From Theocolax elegans (lineage: Eukaryota > Arthropoda > Insecta > Hymenoptera > Cerocephalidae): a stretch of 64,000 nt of DNA. The stretch lies in the NCBI GenBank assembly GCA_026168455.1, contig CM047425.1:40444711-40508710 (forward strand). Reading direction: 5' to 3'. Every line of letters starts with the position of its first letter. Within the stretch, counting starts at the first letter, position 1. The notes below the pieces were generated by a model. That model did no database searches, was not told the DNA's origin, and was given only the letters and a program-made list of their open reading frames with translations. The translations under genes and the position numbers were made by a program. Below, piece by piece: positions 11,520 through 25,080 of the stretch.

Positions 11520-14500
11520 GTATTATTTTGGTTCACTGTATTACTAATAGAAGGGAGCCTCATGCTATAACAAGCTTGGGTTAAATCCACTTTTTCACTA
11601 TTCTAATTATTTCTTTATAATGGTTAATATTTGTGGTACACAAAATGATCTTGGCCATTTTTTTTAATCTTTGTGTAATACAGAAGAAATAGACTTTTAC
11701 ATTTTTAGATTGAAATAGTCAATTTTGAATTATAAAAGGTTAAAAATTAAGAAAAAATGTAAAAAATGTCTAAATTACCATTTTTGATATTTAAAATTAT
11801 ACACCAGCATAACAACATGTTGATAAAACGTTAACTATGTGACGTAAAAAATTCCTTTTCTTGGAGAACTGGGCGGTGATTATATTCGCAGATAAGATCT
11901 GCGAGGCGATACGCTCACGGCGCGTCGATGAGATTGTCTCGCCTCGCAGGTATCGAGCCATCGAGAATTCGAATGCATTTGCCTAATTTATTGTAGCAGG
12001 TTTTACATTAATTTTCGAACAGTGTTTGTGTTAAAAACCGAAAACTATTTTCTGCGAGAACTATTATACTGCGAGGCGAAGTATTCTTGGCGCGTCGCTG
12101 AGATTGTCTCGCCTTGCAGTTATCCGTTGAACACCTATTAACTTATTACTAGTTGCTGCTCAATGTTCTGGAGTGGAACTAATTTTTTGTTTTACAATCA
12201 TTTAGTCCTTACTGATATTAAATTTTGACATTTGCATTTACTATATAACCAACATTAAACTATCTGATTTGACAAAAAAAACCAACAAACTACGGTATTT
12301 CAAATAAATGTGATTAAAGTGGCAGTGCATTCTTTTTTAGAACCGATGCATAAGGGAAAAACGTTTATTTCCATCCCTAATATATGATACAAGCTTCCGA
12401 CCGTCTTAGTATCTATCGTATTTTTATTTTAATTTTTTGTAGTGCACTTTTGTCTGCTTTTTTAGTATTCCATCTTTTACCAATAGTGTGAACTTATGTA
12501 TCTGCACTGCATATCTTAGGACACAGTCCAGTTTTTACAAAATTAGATTCAATCGTTGTTGCCTGTTGACAAAGAGAGGTTATGTTTCAACTCGTGTTTT
12601 TCAAATTTTAACTATGTTTTATCATAAATTTAACTTTTGCACTTGTTATGCACTTAAAATGTATATTAAAAATACGCCTCTATCCCGTTTTCTAGCCGCC
12701 ATTATGTTAAATAAGTGGAATTAAACAAATAGTGCACCCAACATTCAGTGTCGACATAGTACAATGTATTTGAAAGTACGATGTGCGTGCGGAAACGGCC
12801 CGATCGTGCACGCACCTCCTATAGAATCCGTCGCCTATTCCATCACGAATGAAATAAAACATATTTTAATAATCTGGAAACGTTTAGCATCGCCACCTAC
12901 TGGTGTATTTTCAAACTACTTAGCTAAACTTTTTCTTACTCTTCTGTCTGCTAAATTACACATTTTTAGAAGGAATGAATATCGTTTTCATTTTTCGTTT
13001 AATTTTTCAATCGATTATGTATTCCTCTAGTTTTTACTGAAAAATGATTCTAAGATAACGTAAAATGTTGCCTCTACTTTGTTTCTTGGTACTTGTAATT
13101 GCAATCTATATTTATTTCCATCGCAATTATCTAGTACCAGCATCCCAACGTCTTCGTATCAATCGTATTTTTCTATTTATTTCTTTGACGTGCACTTTTG
13201 ACTGTTTTTTTTAGTATTCCAACATTTACCAATATCGGGAAATTGTGCGTCTGCACTTTATTTGTTAGAAATCTATCCAGTTTTTACAAAATTCAATTAA
13301 ATCGTTGTTGCCTGTTATCTAAGAGAGGTTATGTTTGAGATCGTATTTTTCAAATTATAAGCACATTTTAACACAATTCAAACTTTTGTACTTATAATTT
13401 ATTTAATATATGTATTACAAATATGCCTTCATTGCGTTTATAGGTTGTAATTGTATTAAATAATAGCAATAGGAGAAATAGTGCGTGTAATATACAGGTG
13501 TCGGCATAGTAGGATTTAATTCAGGTATGGCATCCCCTTAAAGTATAGAATAAAATAAAATTGTATGAAATAAGAAATTTTAAATAAAATAATAAAGAAA
13601 GAAAATAAAGAAAAATTAATAAATTTATACAAAATTTATTTTAACCTATAACATAAAAAGTAACGATTAAATATAACGCTGAGAGTAACGTAAGGTAGGT
13701 AAAAGTTAACAGAAAGGTTTAGGAGCCGTATACGGGTTTTTCGCAAAAACAAAAATATATTAGTTTGCAAACATACCTGCTAACACCGACTTTAAGAGTC
13801 GAGTAATAACACATACAAAATAATAAACATGAAATTGATTTGCGAAATTTGAAAATTTTGTATAAAGAAGAAAACAATGAAACAATTGCATCTGAAATGG
13901 TGCATTCTAATTTGCAAAATAATTATATAAATAAACAAAAAAAATCTATTAATTTTAATAAACAGTATTCGCACATTATATTTAAAACGAAAGCACGTTA
14001 AATTAAGTCTGATGCATTGGCTCGTTCGCGATTCATCACTGTATATGAGAGAACGCGAATCATATGTATCTTTTATATAGCCGAAATTTTCGTCATGCCT
14101 TGTTTAAAATGAAAAAAAAACGAAAATTTAATTCGACTTTCGACGAATATCTGTTGTATACTGATGTGATATTGATATTAGAAGGTAGTATTTTCAATTT
14201 CTTTTTATCACATTCAATTTTGTATTATTATTATCCGAGACGTTTCAATTATTATAAAAAAAATTTCAGTCTGAAGAAGTTGGCATTGACCACCGAAACG
14301 TTACTAAGAGAAAAAATGTGTTTTTTCTTCTTACGTTCACCTTAATCAATTTGACTCGGGAAGATCGATAAAATTCTATAATTCTACATCAATAACTTTA
14401 TGATTATTTTTACCATAACTCTCTCATATTTGTCATGAATAAAAGCTATAAGAACTCGAAAATAAAAATTTCTCAAGAACAAAAATTTAATATTGACTTG

Positions 14501-16604
14501 TGCTACAATCGTGTATAATCAATATATAGGATAACTGAAATCAATTTCAGAGATAAAATCAGAGATGAATAGGGAGATTGCTAATGACATAGGAAAAAGT
14601 GAGGCAAATTCCCTTCCCGAGACCTCGGGCGGGGGAACCGAATATGGGTCTAATGCAAAAAGGAGGAAAAAGCGCTAATTGTGTGCTTACTCCGTTCGGA
14701 TGATTGAGGCGAATTAAATAAATTCTTACAATGCGATTACCAAGCAATAATCAACATTTTATTTATCCAATTGCTATATGTTACCCAAATTAAATATTTA
14801 AAACCTAAACCCAAACGGAGGCAGTTGAACATGAATCATTTTTAAACATATTCAAGAATATAATTTTTATCACTCAGACAAAAATTTTTAAAGGAATACA
14901 GAAATTTATCGGTCTTGCTGAGTTAACGTCTAATGACTCTAAGAAGTACATTTTTAAACATAATTCATTTAATGTGACGGTAGTCGTGAGCGGTAAGGCG
15001 TACGGCGATAAATTACTCTTTGGTCGAGGGCAGGTTTAATTCTCGAATGTATTCTCTTTTTTTTAGGTAATTATATTTAATTTTGAATTTCATTTTCAAT
15101 GTTAAAATATTTTAGAAACGATGAATTTTGCCTTATATTATTATTTTAATATCAAAATAGTATCTGTGCAAAAAAATAGAAGATAATTAAAACTTGCTAG
15201 AAAAATTAAAGTTGCATGTCTAAAATAATATTAAACGATTCGGGCGTAAACCAGCTGTTTCGCTTATTCTTTTGCTTAAAATTTATCTCGTGAAAACGCG
15301 TTTTGCGCATGCTATTTTGAAAGATAATATGACATTTTCGAGAAAAACAAAATTTTTCCTTTGATCGTTATTTTTTTATATAAACTTTTCCCTTCGCTCC
15401 AGTGAAAGATTTTTATGGGAAGCAAAATTTACTATTTTAATATATTTATTGTAATTAATAATTTTACAATATTATTTTACTTTCAAAATACATTATTATT
15501 TAATGTAATTGTATTTGAATCAGAGATACAAAAGTTTTAAATTATCCAATAATAATTAATAATTAAAATTTAATTATTAATTCTATTTTTTTATAATTAA
15601 AAATTAAAATTTAATTCTTGTTCTATGTTTTTTTAATTATTAATCAAAATTTTAATCATTATTGAACACTGAGAAAAGTAATTCTTTGTTTCAAAGAAAT
15701 GGTGTATTTGCATTGTTTTAAAATCTTTGCTTTGCGACAAATGTCAATTTCTTAACTATTAAGAAATATTCCTTAATAAAGAAGTAATCAAATGAAACCT
15801 AATATTATTTGCTAATAGATATAAATTTTAAACTAATGTGTAAAGTTAAGATTATTATTAACGTAAGGAATATACTTTTAGATTATACTGAACACATTCG
15901 TTTAGTAAAATTAGTAAATATATTTAATTACGGTAATATACGAGAGTTAGTTAGACATACTTATATCATTAATTCATCAAATTTACTATCAAGTTTAAAA
16001 AGTCGTCGACTCCCCCTAGCGGTGCGTGAAAAGATTCTCCTTACGATACGATGCATTACATTAATAATAATATTTTATTTATTACGTATTAATAAGGAAC
16101 GTTTTAATTAAGACAAGTTAATATAATCGTTTTTCACCAAAAATTCAAGTCACTGAATTCTTAATAGTTAAGACATGTGCCTTTCGCCGTATTCTAATCC
16201 ACATTTCTTAACAATTAAGAAATATTCTTTGACTCAAAGAATCTCTTTTCTCAGTGAATAATTAAAAAAGTTTAGTTTGGGAAGTTTGCTAATAGTAGTT
16301 TTCTTCATGCTATGCCTAAAGTTGCACTTTAAAACAGAGTTCTCGTGCGCAAGACTTCATTTTAGGAAGGTAGAATTAAGAATTAAAATTTAATTATTAA
16401 TTATAAACAGATAGAATTAATAATTAAATTTTAAATATGAATTATGTTTTTTTATAATTAATAATTAAGATTTAATTTTTAATTATATTTTCTCATAATT
16501 AATAATTAAAGTTTAATTATTAATTATATTTTTTTATAATTAATAACTAAATTTTTAAGTATTATTGGAAAATTAAAAAATTTTACATTGGGTAGTTTGT
16601 AAAT
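11520..16604. repeat. Duplicated segment, copy C
   Basis: This matches 5571-10638 at very high identity. It begins in the middle of the unit, at the position equivalent to 1300 in copy A, so it is 5'-truncated relative to copies A and B. Single-base indels in A/T runs dominate the differences. Unlike copy B, it continues past 16604 into the right half of the palindromic element F3. No convincing protein-coding gene is present. Confidence 0.85.
14980..15046 (+). other. tRNA-like module, left arm of F3 (copy C)
   Basis: This is identical in layout to 9022-9090: box A-like tagtcgtgagcggtaaggcg, box B-like aggtttaattctcg, then a T-run. It points inward, toward its partner at 17438-17515, unlike the outward-facing modules of F1 and F2. 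Confidence 0.5.
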
Positions 16605-17437
16605 AGTATTTTTTTTATGCTTAAAGTTGCACTTTAAAAAAGAGTGCAAAAAGTAAATTTTAAGCATAGTTGGTGCATAGTCATTCTCGTGCGCAAAATT
16701 TCGCTTTAAGAAGGTACAATTAAAAATTATTTTTTAATTATTAATTATTAAAATATAAAATTATTAATTAAATTTTAATTATTAATTATAAAAATATAGA
16801 TTTAATAATTAAATTTTAATTATGAATTATGTTTTTTATAATTACTAATTAAAATTTAATTATTAATTACATCTTTTTTAAGATTAATAATTAAATTTTT
16901 TATTATTAATTATTATTGAATATTTAAAATGTTTGCATCCCTGGTATAATATACCTCATGAATGGTGTGAAAATCGACCAGTTTGTTAAATAAATATATT
17001 ACAATTTATAACGCGCTATATATATGTTGCACGCATATTATATGAGTTATCCCCTCTAGGTTTTGATAAAACTAGTAAAGACAACTTACAAAATTTAGAG
17101 AAAATTTGCCGTATTACCAAAATTACGATTTTTACTATAATAGTGAATGTCTCATATTATTTTATTTCCCAATAGCATGCGCAAAACACAATTTCATGAG
17201 ATAGACTTTAGCAAAAGAAAGCGAAACAGCTGTTTTCCACCCGAATCATTTAACATTTTTTTAGAGACACATCTTTAATTTTTTACGAAGTTTTAATTAG
17301 CTTATAATTTTTTTGCACATACTATTTTCATATTAATATAAAAATACAAGAAAAAATTCATAGTTTCCACAATATATTAATATTGAAAATGTAGTTCAAA
17401 ATTAACTACAATTAACTAAAAAAAAAAATTAAATGTA

Positions 17438-17515
17438 TTGATTCGAAAATTGAACCTGCGCTCAAACAAAAAGCAATCCATCGCCGTGCGCCTTAGCGAT
17501 CACGGCTGTAACCAC
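17438..17515 (-). other. tRNA-like module, right arm of F3
   Basis: On the minus strand it reads cagccgtgatcgctaaggcg (box A-like), a pairing cacggc, and later caggttcaattttcg with a good box B. About 15 bases downstream is a long T-run (tttttttttt). It is the diverged inverted partner of 14980-15046. The better box B here suggests the left copies have decayed. Confidence 0.5.
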
Positions 17516-17940
17516 ATCATACTGCAAATCGTAACAAAATGATTTACGTTTATCTACCTTCATGTGGGTATGTATAATTCTATAAACTGCATATTTGGCT
17601 TAAATAATTTAAAAGAAAATCAAGATTAATGAGGAATAAATAAAATTTAGTCGGTCTGGCCGAGCTCAGTAAACGCTCATTTCGGGCTTCTCCTCTTTCC
17701 TAATACACATACACATACTTGGTTCCCCCATCAAGGTAGCGCCCGTTCACCTTCGCCCGTCGAAACGCACATTTTCGCCCTCACTTAGCCCACCCATATT
17801 TCCACGAATTCAAATCGTGCATATGGTTCGGTCGTGCGTCCGTTTGAGGGCAGCAGTTCTTGTGGTACAAAAGTTGCCTCACTTGAGTACATGGAGCCTA
17901 GCAATCTCCCTATTCATCTCTGATGAAATAAAGTCATGTA

Positions 17941-18955
17941 GATGATGCCCAACTGTGTCCAAAGTTAGCTGCAGGAATTTTTATAATTCATACGGGACAT
18001 CCTATACTAGACTCTACAGAGTAAATAAGTTTAATTTAATGAAGCTATACAAATTAAAATTTTATATATAACGAAGAATGTGTATATGTGAATATCAATG
18101 AGTGAATATCTTTACACCTACTATTGTTTCTTAGATATGAGCAACGCCACGTTGCGGTAGCCCGTCGAAACAAATTACCAAATATGCGCATACGCAATAC
18201 GCAATTACCATTTGTTTACAAATGTTACTATACTTGATAGTAAGATATAAAATACACGTAAGAAATTATATGAGCTTTGATGGAAAGAAATTTAACAAAA
18301 TATAAGAGTAAATATTTCTTACATTGTTTGTATTTACCTTATGGCTTGAGTATGTCTCAGAATTACTGTTTGGCGTAGTAAAACTTACATAAAAATTTTT
18401 CTCCGTGTAATTAATATGTCAAAAGTGCGTCTGTTTATTAAAGCTTTTAAGTATTTTTTAACTGATTAACCTTTTTTTATATTCTCAAATTCGGTACTAA
18501 TCAACGTTGGATACATGCGATGTTTTTTTGAATAAGGCACTTACTCAAATTATATTCGCCAATGGTACTTATGTAAATCTCCAGGTACTGAATATCGATC
18601 CCTAAACCTCCGGATTACGAGTCTAATGACATAAGCCATCGCAAGTCTCAAAGATATTTTGCAAGAAATATAAATATATGATATTTTAATTTAAGATATT
18701 TGTATTACATTTAGATTAGTATAAAAAATTTATAACTTTAGTTACAATATTAAGTTAAAATTATAAATGAACTTTTCATTTTTTGCTGAAAGTCATAAAA
18801 TCATTGCATTCTTTTCCATAATTGGCTTGCTGATACAACATTCTTTAGATATTATTCATCAACGGTTTCATTACATGCTTGCAATTTTATTCGGTATAAA
18901 GTTTATTTGACACCATAACAGCATCTATAAAACTAAAATAAAATCTATTAAATCA
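17941..18955. other. Unassigned AT-rich region with one tRNA-like fragment
   Basis: No supported gene. On the minus strand at 18588-18642 the sequence ggcttatgtcattag, then gactcgtaatccggaggt, then a weak box B (gggatcgatattc) resembles a decayed tRNA with a CGT-like anticodon loop. A short hairpin gcaacgccacgttgc lies at about 18145. Otherwise nothing is recognisable. Confidence 0.4.
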
Positions 18956-19479
18956 TATTTTTATAATTATAATTTTTCAAGAAATTAAGTTAACTTGATG
19001 CATTTTTAAGGAAATCTTACGCATTAAATATTTTTGAAATTTTGAGTCTTTAAATTCGAGAATACATATTTTTGCCACGTATCTGATCTGCCCAGGAATA
19101 CTGTTTTGCTACCTTATTAGTCATTGCTTTTTCCAACCAGTTATTTGTGAATATTTGTTTATTACCAATTTGCTGAAGCGTATTTGTCTGAAACATAAAA
19201 TTTATAAAACAACTTAATAATTTTTATTTTTATTATGAGAATTATTCTTTTCAACTTTATAAATAAAACATTTTAAACTTTCATAGTAGTAGAATTATTA
19301 ATAATTATATTTCATTCGCCTCGTTCTCAAGATTACTTGTATTTACCCTTTTTGCCGATAGATGTCACAACGTTTAGAGCTTAACATTAAGAAAATAGAG
19401 GCGGCCCCACTCCTATAGTCAGGTTCAGAGTTCATATTCTTTCATTGTACTATTTTTGTTTTTATTTTTATATTATTTT

Positions 19480-20675
19480 TCATTATGAGTAAGCGACAAG
19501 GCATGGTAGTGAATACTTGAACTTTAAATAAACAGTGGAAACAAATTGGAGACCAACTAGCTGTTCTTTGTAAGGAAAAAGGTGATGAAAGCAATTAAGA
19601 TGGCGACGGTTCGACGTCTGAAAAAAAGAGATTGACCCTTTTTTCGTAAAGGATTATAATAATGACTACGAAATTATTTTTTCAAAACATTTTAAAGGTA
19701 TTTGCTAGCATTACGGTGGGATTTACAACAATCAAAGTATAAACTAAGGAAGCAAATTTTCTTGTTAACATAGCCGCATGAATAAAGCCGACAACTAGAT
19801 TATTGTTCATTCTTTACACATACTCGTATGATATGTGTCAATAATTATCTAAGTTTAATGTAACTTTTTCTTGATATCCTTATTAATTTACCTATAATTA
19901 AAGCAGATATGTATTAAAGTTGTTTCTCTGAAGAAGTTCGCAGGACGTATTTTTTTCAGTCTAATTTCTTAGAAATCTACGAAGCGCTCGCAAACAAGCA
20001 GTTAAAGATACGCTCGCATGACGTCTGCTTTGTTTGCTTCGTTCGTAAATTTTGTTCACAAAAAACAAATGAGAATAAGGCAGACCATATTGGGTATTAG
20101 GTGACGATCCTTTACAATATAAATCTTTGGAGATTTCCATACACTCTTCGTTGCAAACTCGTTGCTAATTTTGGTATAAAAATAAAGAAGAGAGAGAAGA
20201 GTTCTTACAGAAATATGGTTACCAACCTGGCATTACAATACCAAAATTAAATCATGAGTTGGATATATAAAGCGCTCTCTGAAACGAAAGATGATATTAT
20301 GTTTACAAGATAATAATAACTAGCAGCCGATTCCTTGAATGCTATGGGCATGGTTATGACGAACTTTATAGAAGAAATTTATATATTTTTAATTAATGTA
20401 TATAAAGCATTAATTTTTATTTCTAGTATCGATAGAATAGAAAGTTTGTAAAAGTTGCATGAGCAGGAAAACTCATTACTAAATTAATGAATAGCAAAAT
20501 AAAATCTAGAAAGGCGCTTATAGAAGCTGGTGTTGACAAGGAAACAAAATATATTTTAGAGAGTACAGAGTCAAATGTATTCCTCTTTGGAGAGAAGTTA
20601 AGCGAAAGGGTTAAAGAGGCTGAGGAAAAAGTAGCTAACTCATTTAAGAAACTAGTGACTCAAACCGGACGTTAG
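19480..20675 (+). pseudogene. DIRS-like Gag remnant (copy 1)
   Basis: A start-like atgagtaagcgacaagg at 19481 is followed by frames rich in Lys/Glu/Asp and broken by stops. The best part is an intact 62-residue frame at 20487-20675. Its core (ESTESNVFLFGEKLSERVKE) resembles the C-terminal part of Gag-like ORFs of DIRS retroelements, as I recall that family. It sits directly upstream of the matching reverse transcriptase and in the same direction. Reading seems to continue after the 14-bp direct repeat beyond the fold-back at 20744-21606. Multiple in-frame stops upstream show it is dead. Confidence 0.55.
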
Positions 20676-20743
20676 GTGCCAAACTCTCGTTTTTCTTCAA
20701 ATTCTTACGGCCGGTAGGGACTACGATGGAATTTCTATTATTC

Positions 20744-21606
20744 AAGTTATAAGATATATGAATTTATTGATCTTTACAAGCCAAAGAAATATTCTTCACA
20801 TCTCAAGTAAGGCGGACTGTATTAATACCAGCCACTTTATAAACCTCACAGGATGAGTGTTTGAAAAAAGACTAAGACAAGCTAGGTCAACAAAAATATA
20901 ACATTTAGTTGATTGTAGTATGAAATTAATTAAAACTTAATAAGACGGAGAAAAAAAAAAAAAAAATTGTATTTCGCCCTGAGTATGCCTGGTGGGCTCA
21001 TCAGTAGAGTCCAGGCATCTCGTCTCTAGATACAAATGACAGATATAAAAATTTTTGAAAACCAGCTGTATTCTGACGAGGAAGACATGGGGTATATATG
21101 CTCTACCGATAGCAAACTTTAATAAGTACCACATATTAACAGGTAGCCCCCTAACGCACTTACATAGAACTAATGTCTTAATCGTCAGACTATTGTTACA
21201 TAAGGCATATTCGTGATCCAATGCCATATAATTTTAAAATTTGAATTTTCCAACTATTAGAAAAATTTCCTGGACTCTACTGATGAGCCCACCAGGCATA
21301 CTCAGGGCGAAATACAATTTTTTTTTTTTTTTTTTTTCTCCGTCTTATTAAGTTTTTATTAATTTCATACTACAATCAACTAAATTATATATTTTTGTTG
21401 ACCTAGCTTGTCTTAGTCTTTTTTCAAACACTCATCCTGTGAGGTTTATAAATGGCTGGTATTAATACAGTCCGCCTTACTTGAGATGTGAAGAATATTT
21501 CTTTGGCTTGTAAAGATTAATAAATTCATATATCTTATAACTTAAAGTGTAAGAAAGCAATAAATTCACGAATTTTTCTAATAGTTTGAAAATTCAAATT
21601 TTAAAA
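20744..21606. mobile_element. Fold-back insertion inside the DIRS element (copy 1)
   Basis: Inverted arms of about 280 bp (20744-21025 and 21268-21545) include matching ends aagttataagatatatgaat/cttataactt, an A-run in the left arm and the complementary T-run in the right arm, and ggctcatcagtagagtccagg mirrored as cctggactctactgatgag. The whole is bracketed by the 14-bp direct repeats ttctattattcaag at 20733-20746 and 21607-21620, consistent with a target duplication. The loop (21026-21267) is unique. A further short inverted match joins 21228-21267 to 21567-21606. It is present in both unit copies, so it predates their duplication. Confidence 0.7.
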
Positions 21607-21629
21607 TTCTATTATTCAAGCCGACAATA

Positions 21630-23720
21630 ATGTTTCAGTTCAAACATACAAAGACAGAGATTTAATTTTGGCAACAGCTCTTAAAACCAACCGTTCAATA
21701 CAAATGCATCGTATAAGGTGTTATTGCTGGTCGTTGATTTATTCTTTAAAAATTGAAATACAAATTACATCCGATAGATATGTCTTAAGCTGTATTGAGA
21801 GATACAAAATAGAGTTTGATAAACGGGTCTATCAGAACAGATTCCCACAGCCAAGACAATTATCTCAAAATGAATAGACTTAAATGAAACAAGCAATTGG
21901 TCGCTTATTACAAAAAAACGCGATAGAATCTTGTAGTCCTCATAAAAGTGAAGTTATCTCTAAATATATTTTGGTCTTAAAAAAATTGAAAGAGTTTATT
22001 CTTACTCCACATTTTAAATTAGAAGATGCTAGGACGGCAGCTATATTAATTTTTCCAAATTACTTTATGTGTATAATCGATTGTTTTTAAGATTTACTTT
22101 TCATAATCAGTTATATCAGTTTGTTTGTTTACCGTTCAAATTAAATATCAGATTGTTTGTTTACCGTTTAAATTAAATATGAGTCCATTCGTTATTACTA
22201 AATTTTTAAAACCGGTTATTCCCTTTTTAAGATCAAAAAGTTTCTCAATAGTAGTATATTTAGACAATTTCCTTTGTATTGGTAAAGATTATAAAACATG
22301 TTTGGAAAATGTTAAATTTGTTACAAATTTATTAAAGTTTTTAGGTTTTCTAATTAATGAACATAAAAGCTGCATGGTACCTTCTATTAAATGAATTTTT
22401 TTGGGAATTGTTATTAATTCTGTAGACTGTACTTTATTAATTTAATTTTAATTTATTTAATTTTAGACTTCGCAATGGTTTTAGGTCAACTAATAGTGGA
22501 TTGCCCTGCAAGTGAATATGGTATACTATATAAAAAGAATTTGGACCGGGCAAAGGTATTATATCTTTTGAAATATAATCTAGATTATAGTGGTAAAATT
22601 ATCATATCTGATGCTGTTTTGGTTGATTTTGCTTGGTGGCGTTGTAACTTATCTTTGGCAGTGAACAAATTTAAATCATTAGATTTTTAATGGAGATTTA
22701 TTCGGACGCATCTAACACTGGCTGGGGCGCGACAACTGGTATCTTAGAAGCTAATGATTATTGGGACAATGTACAGAGTATCATATTAATTTTCAGCAGT
22801 TTTTGCGGTTAAATACACATTAGAAAATTTAGCAAGTGACCTCCAAAATTGTCAAATATTGTTTAGGGTGGACAACACCACGGCCATTTCTTATATAAAT
22901 AAGATAGATTTCTTATATAATAAGTGAGCTAGGGAGATATGTCAATGAGCCGAATACAGAATTTTTTTTTCAACCTGGGGACATTGATCTTTTTCTCGAT
23001 CTTCCTTTAATTAATTTTCTTTTACCTCTGACAACATTTAAGACTTAGCGATATGCAAAAAAGTTAAAAAAAGGAGGTTTTTGCGCATTATATGAGAAAA
23101 GATTGATAACACAATTTAGCTCGGAAATACTGATTACAATTCATGTATACTTTGTAATAAAAAATATTTTTATTCACTTTTTATATAGCGTCGACGTAGA
23201 ATATTGATGCCGATAGATAATCTAGAATATCAAATGAAGATACTGAATGGGAATTAAGTAATCATTATTTTAGTCTTATTAAAAATTATTTTTTTCCGAT
23301 GGATGTAGACTTATTTGTTTCTAGTACGAATTCTAAATGTTCATACTTTTCCTCGTGAAAACCCGATCGCGGCTCTAGTCAGGTAGATGACTTTAAAGTA
23401 AACTGGTCACAATTCACCTTCTACATATTCTCTCCATTCAGTGTTATTAAAAACATTGACTAAAATTCAGCAAGATAAAGCCTCTGATGTTTCAGTGGTA
23501 CCTTTCTGGTCTGCTCAGCCTTGGTTTCCTCTTTTCAAAGATTTATTAGTGAACAAAGAGCTTATTTTGGATCCTGATGATAATCTGCTTTTATCTCCCT
23601 GCAGAGCCAGCGCGAGTTGGTCCACAGATTCTCAGGTTTTCGTTAAATATTATAGCAGGCTTATACTACCAGATAGATATGAGTTCGGTTACTCAATCAT
23701 TAACAAATTAAAAAAAATAT
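21630..23720 (+). pseudogene. DIRS-like reverse transcriptase and RNase H remnant (copy 1)
   Basis: Successive frames give a DIRS-type RT. The N-terminal part is at 21668-22090 (…RYKIEFDK…RFPQPRQLSQNE, then MKQAIGRLLQKNAI). The palm is at 22125-22394, with YLDN in place of the YxDD active site, followed by FLGF. The thumb/connection is at 22475-22690. RNase H follows (YSDASNTGWGA) in a new frame near 22692. The downstream part at 23441-23700 (PFWSAQPWFPLFKDLL) is typical of the region after RNase H in this group. Stops and frameshifts occur throughout, and a 36-bp tandem duplication lies at 22118-22180. The YxDD change and true stop codons mark it as non-functional. I did not find the tyrosine recombinase domain. 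Confidence 0.75.
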
Positions 23721-23737
23721 ATATATATATATACATA

Positions 23738-24265
23738 TATCTGGGCTATTTCACGTCAAGTGGTATGATGAAATTTTTAAATCGTACAAAATTTTGAGAA
23801 CAGGCTGGAAATATCTTCCAAAAAACAGAAAAAAATTTTTAGCTGTTAAAAATAATTTGCCTGAGAGTTATTGCACCATGAAAAATGGAAAATTTTCAAT
23901 TTCTTAGAAAAAATGCTATTTTTAAAGCCATTTATCTCAAAATCTATTGATTTTTTAAAAAAACATTCGAGACAACTTTTGTTGAAAATAATCTTTAGAA
24001 CTTATCTACCCTGGTTACAATTCTTAAAAAAAATTTTATTATCAAAAAATGCGACCACGCCACAATTGATTTTGATCTAACACCGCTCAAAAGATCACAT
24101 TTTTCAAGAGCTTTCGAATGGCGGTGGTTATATTATTAGCCACGACCGCTGATAAATGTGATACCTTAAAATACATGAAAATTAGTGATTTTATGAGGTT
24201 TATAAGGATCAACTTTAACCAGCGGTATTGGCCAATGATCTAACCACCGCTATAGTGTCAAAAAC
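23738..24265 (+). repeat. Arm of TA-associated fold-back family P (copy in DIRS unit 1)
   Basis: It starts right after a TA microsatellite with gggctatttcacgtcaagtg and runs through a conserved 350-400 bp arm containing gccatttatctcaaaatc, aacttatctaccctggttac and gatctaacaccgctcaaaag. The same arm occurs in both orientations many times between 23.7 and 41.3 kb. Two complete palindromic copies (31407-32572, 37661-38855) define the family. This copy has only one arm followed by a different tail. Confidence 0.75.
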
Positions 24266-24679
24266 TCACCAACATGAAGAATTCCCGATGTTTTTAATAT
24301 TCTATAAATTAATTGATATTATTTATAATTTTATCTAATATTGTTACGTATAATGATAAAGGAAAAAATGGTAGGTTATATAATAAATTAAATAGACTGA
24401 TTTGAGCAGAAATTAATACATATTTATTGGCTCAAAAAGAAAAGAGGGAAAAAGCCAGAAAGGCATAAAAACCCTCGAAAATTTAATAGAAATATAAATA
24501 TAATTAACTATTTAAATTTTTATATATTAACAATTCAATTAAAGTGAAGGTGTGATCTGTGCCAAATATATATATTAATAACCAATGCGCGTGACACTCG
24601 CGTGGTGGTGACTATAACCACTAGTCTTTATAACAGATCTCATACATATGATGAGCTAAGAATTCGCGCAATCAGACGA

Positions 24680-24695
<16 letters not shown>
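24266..24695 (+). repeat. Repeated 430-bp tail of the DIRS unit
   Basis: This sequence occurs three times (also about 30806-31215 and 34100-34525). It includes gtgatctgtgccaaatatat and a possible hairpin gtggtggtgactataaccac. It ends just before a TA microsatellite. No coding content. It may be the 3' end of the repeated unit. Confidence 0.65.

Positions 24696-25080
<385 letters not shown>

Larger units (their letters stand above)
14545..17940. mobile_element. Old palindromic element F3 with a tRNA-like module in each arm
   Basis: The outer left sequence atcagagatgaatagggagattgcta (14560-14585) is mirrored at about 17895-17932. Inner blocks are mirrored too: 14980-15360 (tRNA-like module, then cagctgtttcgctt and cgcatgctatttt) matches the complement of about 17160-17515 at roughly 75-85% by eye. 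The arms differ by indels, for example a longer right arm at 17530-17890, so this is much older than F1 and F2. The centre (15400-17100) is AT-rich with repeated taattattaatta stretches and a duplicated block (16280-16400 resembles 16600-16740). No ORF is convincing. Exact ends and target duplication could not be fixed. Confidence 0.6.

Noticed and set aside
20937..21227. 96-residue minus-strand frame in the DIRS fold-back
   Set aside because: It spans the A-run and loop of the fold-back, is cut short in copy 2, and shows no domain.
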